Shown: piece after piece, positions 6,080 through 6,852 of the stretch
Position numbering within the stretch: position 1 is the stretch's first letter
Layout of the letters: each line of letters opens with the position of its first letter
NCBI GenBank assembly: GCA_023396555.1
Contig: JAEWWC010000064.1
Span: 1 to 6,852, forward strand
Reading direction: 5' to 3'
DNA length: 6,852 bases
DNA from: Bacillota bacterium
GTDB taxonomy: Bacteria; Bacillota; Clostridia; Christensenellales; SZUA-584
The notes under the pieces: model-generated
What the model was told of the DNA's origin: nothing
The model's database searches: none
Seen by the model: only the letters and a program-made list of their open reading frames with translations
Made by a program: the position numbers and the translations under genes

Positions 6080-6110
6080 CTGGTCAATTGCCAGTAAAAA
6101 GTGATAGAAT
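6080..6110 (+). promoter_or_regulatory. Candidate promoter of the VOC gene with overlapping inverted repeat
   Basis: TGGTCA (6081-6086) and TAGAAT (6105-6110) are 18 bp apart and match the -35 and -10 boxes at 4/6 and 5/6 positions. CTGG (6080-6083) and CCAG (6091-6094) form inverted arms around TCAATTG, covering the -35 box. A direct repeat, TATTGCGG, lies just upstream at 6041-6048 and 6067-6074. The leader to the ATG at 6140 would be about 23 bases. Confidence 0.45.
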
Positions 6111-6139
6111 GTAAAAAACAGCTACTGGAGGTTATCAAT

Positions 6140-6550
6140 ATGTGCAATTGTTGTTCAGGTAAAATTACCGGTCTCGGACATATCGGCGTATTTGTGAAGG
6201 ATATTGAGAAGTCCGTTGATTTTTACACGAATGTGCTTTGCTTCGACTGCTATCACCGCACGGAAGTCCCGGGTGATGATGGCACGACCTATATCGCTTT
6301 CGTGAAAAGCGGCACATGCGACATCGAGCTGGTGCAGTTTCCGGTAACGCCCGAGAAGAAGGATGGCCCGGTGGACCATATCGCGCTGGCGGTGGACGAC
6401 ATAGACGCCGTGCAGGCGCGCCTGACGGAAAAGGGCATCGCGTTTGAGACGGAGAGTCCGATTCATCTGCCGCAGGTGTTTGACGGCTGCCGGTATATAT
6501 TCTTCCGTGGGCCGGACGGTGAGCATATTGAGCTCAACCAGTTGCTTTAA
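6140..6550 (+). CDS. VOC-superfamily (glyoxalase I-like) metalloprotein
   Basis: This 136-residue cytoplasmic protein has two beta-alpha-beta-beta-beta modules of the vicinal oxygen chelate fold. The four expected metal ligands are present: His14 in LGHIGV, Glu63 in CDIELVQF, His80 in VDHIALAV and Glu131 in GEHIELNQ. This ligand set is that of glyoxalase I (lactoylglutathione lyase-like) and methylmalonyl-CoA epimerase. The short length and PDGEHIEL ending favour the glyoxalase-like group, which removes methylglyoxal or related adducts, but the substrate is not certain. The N-terminus MCNCCSG adds three cysteines before the fold, which is unusual. I chose ATG 6140 because GGAGG (6127-6131) is eight bases before it; the in-frame GTG at 6101 lies in the promoter. 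Its TAA stop interlocks with the stop of the convergent gene. Confidence 0.88.
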   Translation: MCNCCSGKITGLGHIGVFVKDIEKSVDFYTNVLCFDCYHRTEVPGDDGTTYIAFVKSGTCDIELVQFPVTPEKKDGPVDHIALAVDDIDAVQARLTEKGIAFETESPIHLPQVFDGCRYIFFRGPDGEHIELNQLL

Positions 6551-6852
6551 TTAAGGAAAGCGACCTCATAGTTCAGGTATAACGCAAAGCAGAGCCAGAT
6601 GAGATAGGGTACCAGCAGGTATGCCGCGGTTTTGCTTATCCTGAAAGCGTCCGCAATGAGCAGCGAAGCGGTGATGACCGTGATGATCAGCACGAACAGC
6701 GCGCCGGCGGGGTGTTCCAGCCTGAAAAAAGTATAGCTCCATAAAACATTCAGCACGCCGCTGGCGAGATAAAGCAGCAGCGTGCTTTTGTTTTTATTGT
6801 TCCACAACGGTATAAGGCTCTTTTTGACTGTATCGGATGGCGCCGGAGCCGG
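6547..6852 (-). CDS. tspO: TspO/MBR-family tryptophan-rich membrane protein (C-terminal part, cut by the edge)
   Basis: The minus-strand frame stays open from its stop at 6547 to the window edge, giving the last 101 residues; the N-terminal helices lie outside. It is the C-terminal part of the TspO fold, the bacterial relative of the mitochondrial translocator protein, a five-helix membrane protein that binds porphyrins and other hydrophobic ligands. The visible pattern is LNVLWSYTFF, a helix of aliphatic residues, then AAYLLVPYLIWLCFALYLN and the terminal LN. These match the conserved NxxWS, PYxxW and AxYLN elements of the family. Before them is a proline- and lysine-containing loop with PAPAPSDTVKKS. 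A TTG at 6807 is an internal leucine codon, not a start, because homology needs the upstream helices. The stop overlaps the VOC gene by four bases (TTAA), and there is no terminator between them. Confidence 0.85.
   Translation of the reverse strand, partial: PAPAPSDTVKKSLIPLWNNKNKSTLLLYLASGVLNVLWSYTFFRLEHPAGALFVLIITVITASLLIADAFRISKTAAYLLVPYLIWLCFALYLNYEVAFLN

Noticed and set aside
6101..6139. N-terminal extension of the VOC protein from GTG 6101
   Set aside because: It contains the -10 box and the ribosome binding site of the ATG at 6140.
6547..6807. Complete 86-residue protein starting at TTG 6807
   Set aside because: The frame is open to the window edge and the sequence is the C-terminal part of TspO, so it is a truncated view of a longer gene.

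Overview
The window looks like chromosomal DNA of an anaerobic, spore-forming Firmicute of the class Clostridia with moderately GC-rich coding DNA. The best indicator is a full-length SpoVT (AbrB domain plus GAF domain), a regulator found only in endospore formers. Strong GGAGG-type ribosome binding sites and short Rho-independent terminators fit the same group. I cannot name the genus. No mobile element, CRISPR array, tRNA or rRNA is visible.

Layout, left to right. Bases 1-113 are the 3' part of a compact structured non-coding RNA that enters from the left edge and ends in a strong GC hairpin. A two-gene plus-strand operon follows: an SDR-family oxidoreductase (275-1147) and a small FMN nitroreductase (1152-1667). 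It ends at a terminator shared with the next, convergent operon. That minus-strand operon is transcribed from about 4860 down to 1747 and holds an Aquifex-type aconitase (GTG start at 4831) and two short CHR-domain membrane proteins, which form a ChrA-type transporter pair. Its three genes are joined by one-base stop/start overlaps. Upstream of it, also on the minus strand, lies spoVT (4986-5528), whose terminator physically overlaps the aconitase promoter.

The right part holds a small two-helix membrane protein of unknown function (minus, 5706-5957). Divergent from it is a VOC/glyoxalase-fold metalloprotein (plus, 6140-6550). Its stop codon interlocks with that of a convergent TspO/MBR-family gene (minus, from 6547 off the right edge). 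The region between the divergent genes carries two recognisable sigma-A-type promoters, each overlapped by a short inverted repeat.

Most of the genes are recognisable. The less ordinary points are the structured RNA at the left edge, the coupling of aconitase to a ChrA pair with no obvious metal-resistance context, the promoter nested in the spoVT terminator, and a conflict between promoter and ribosome binding site at the SDR gene. I do not see a convincing multi-gene undescribed system.
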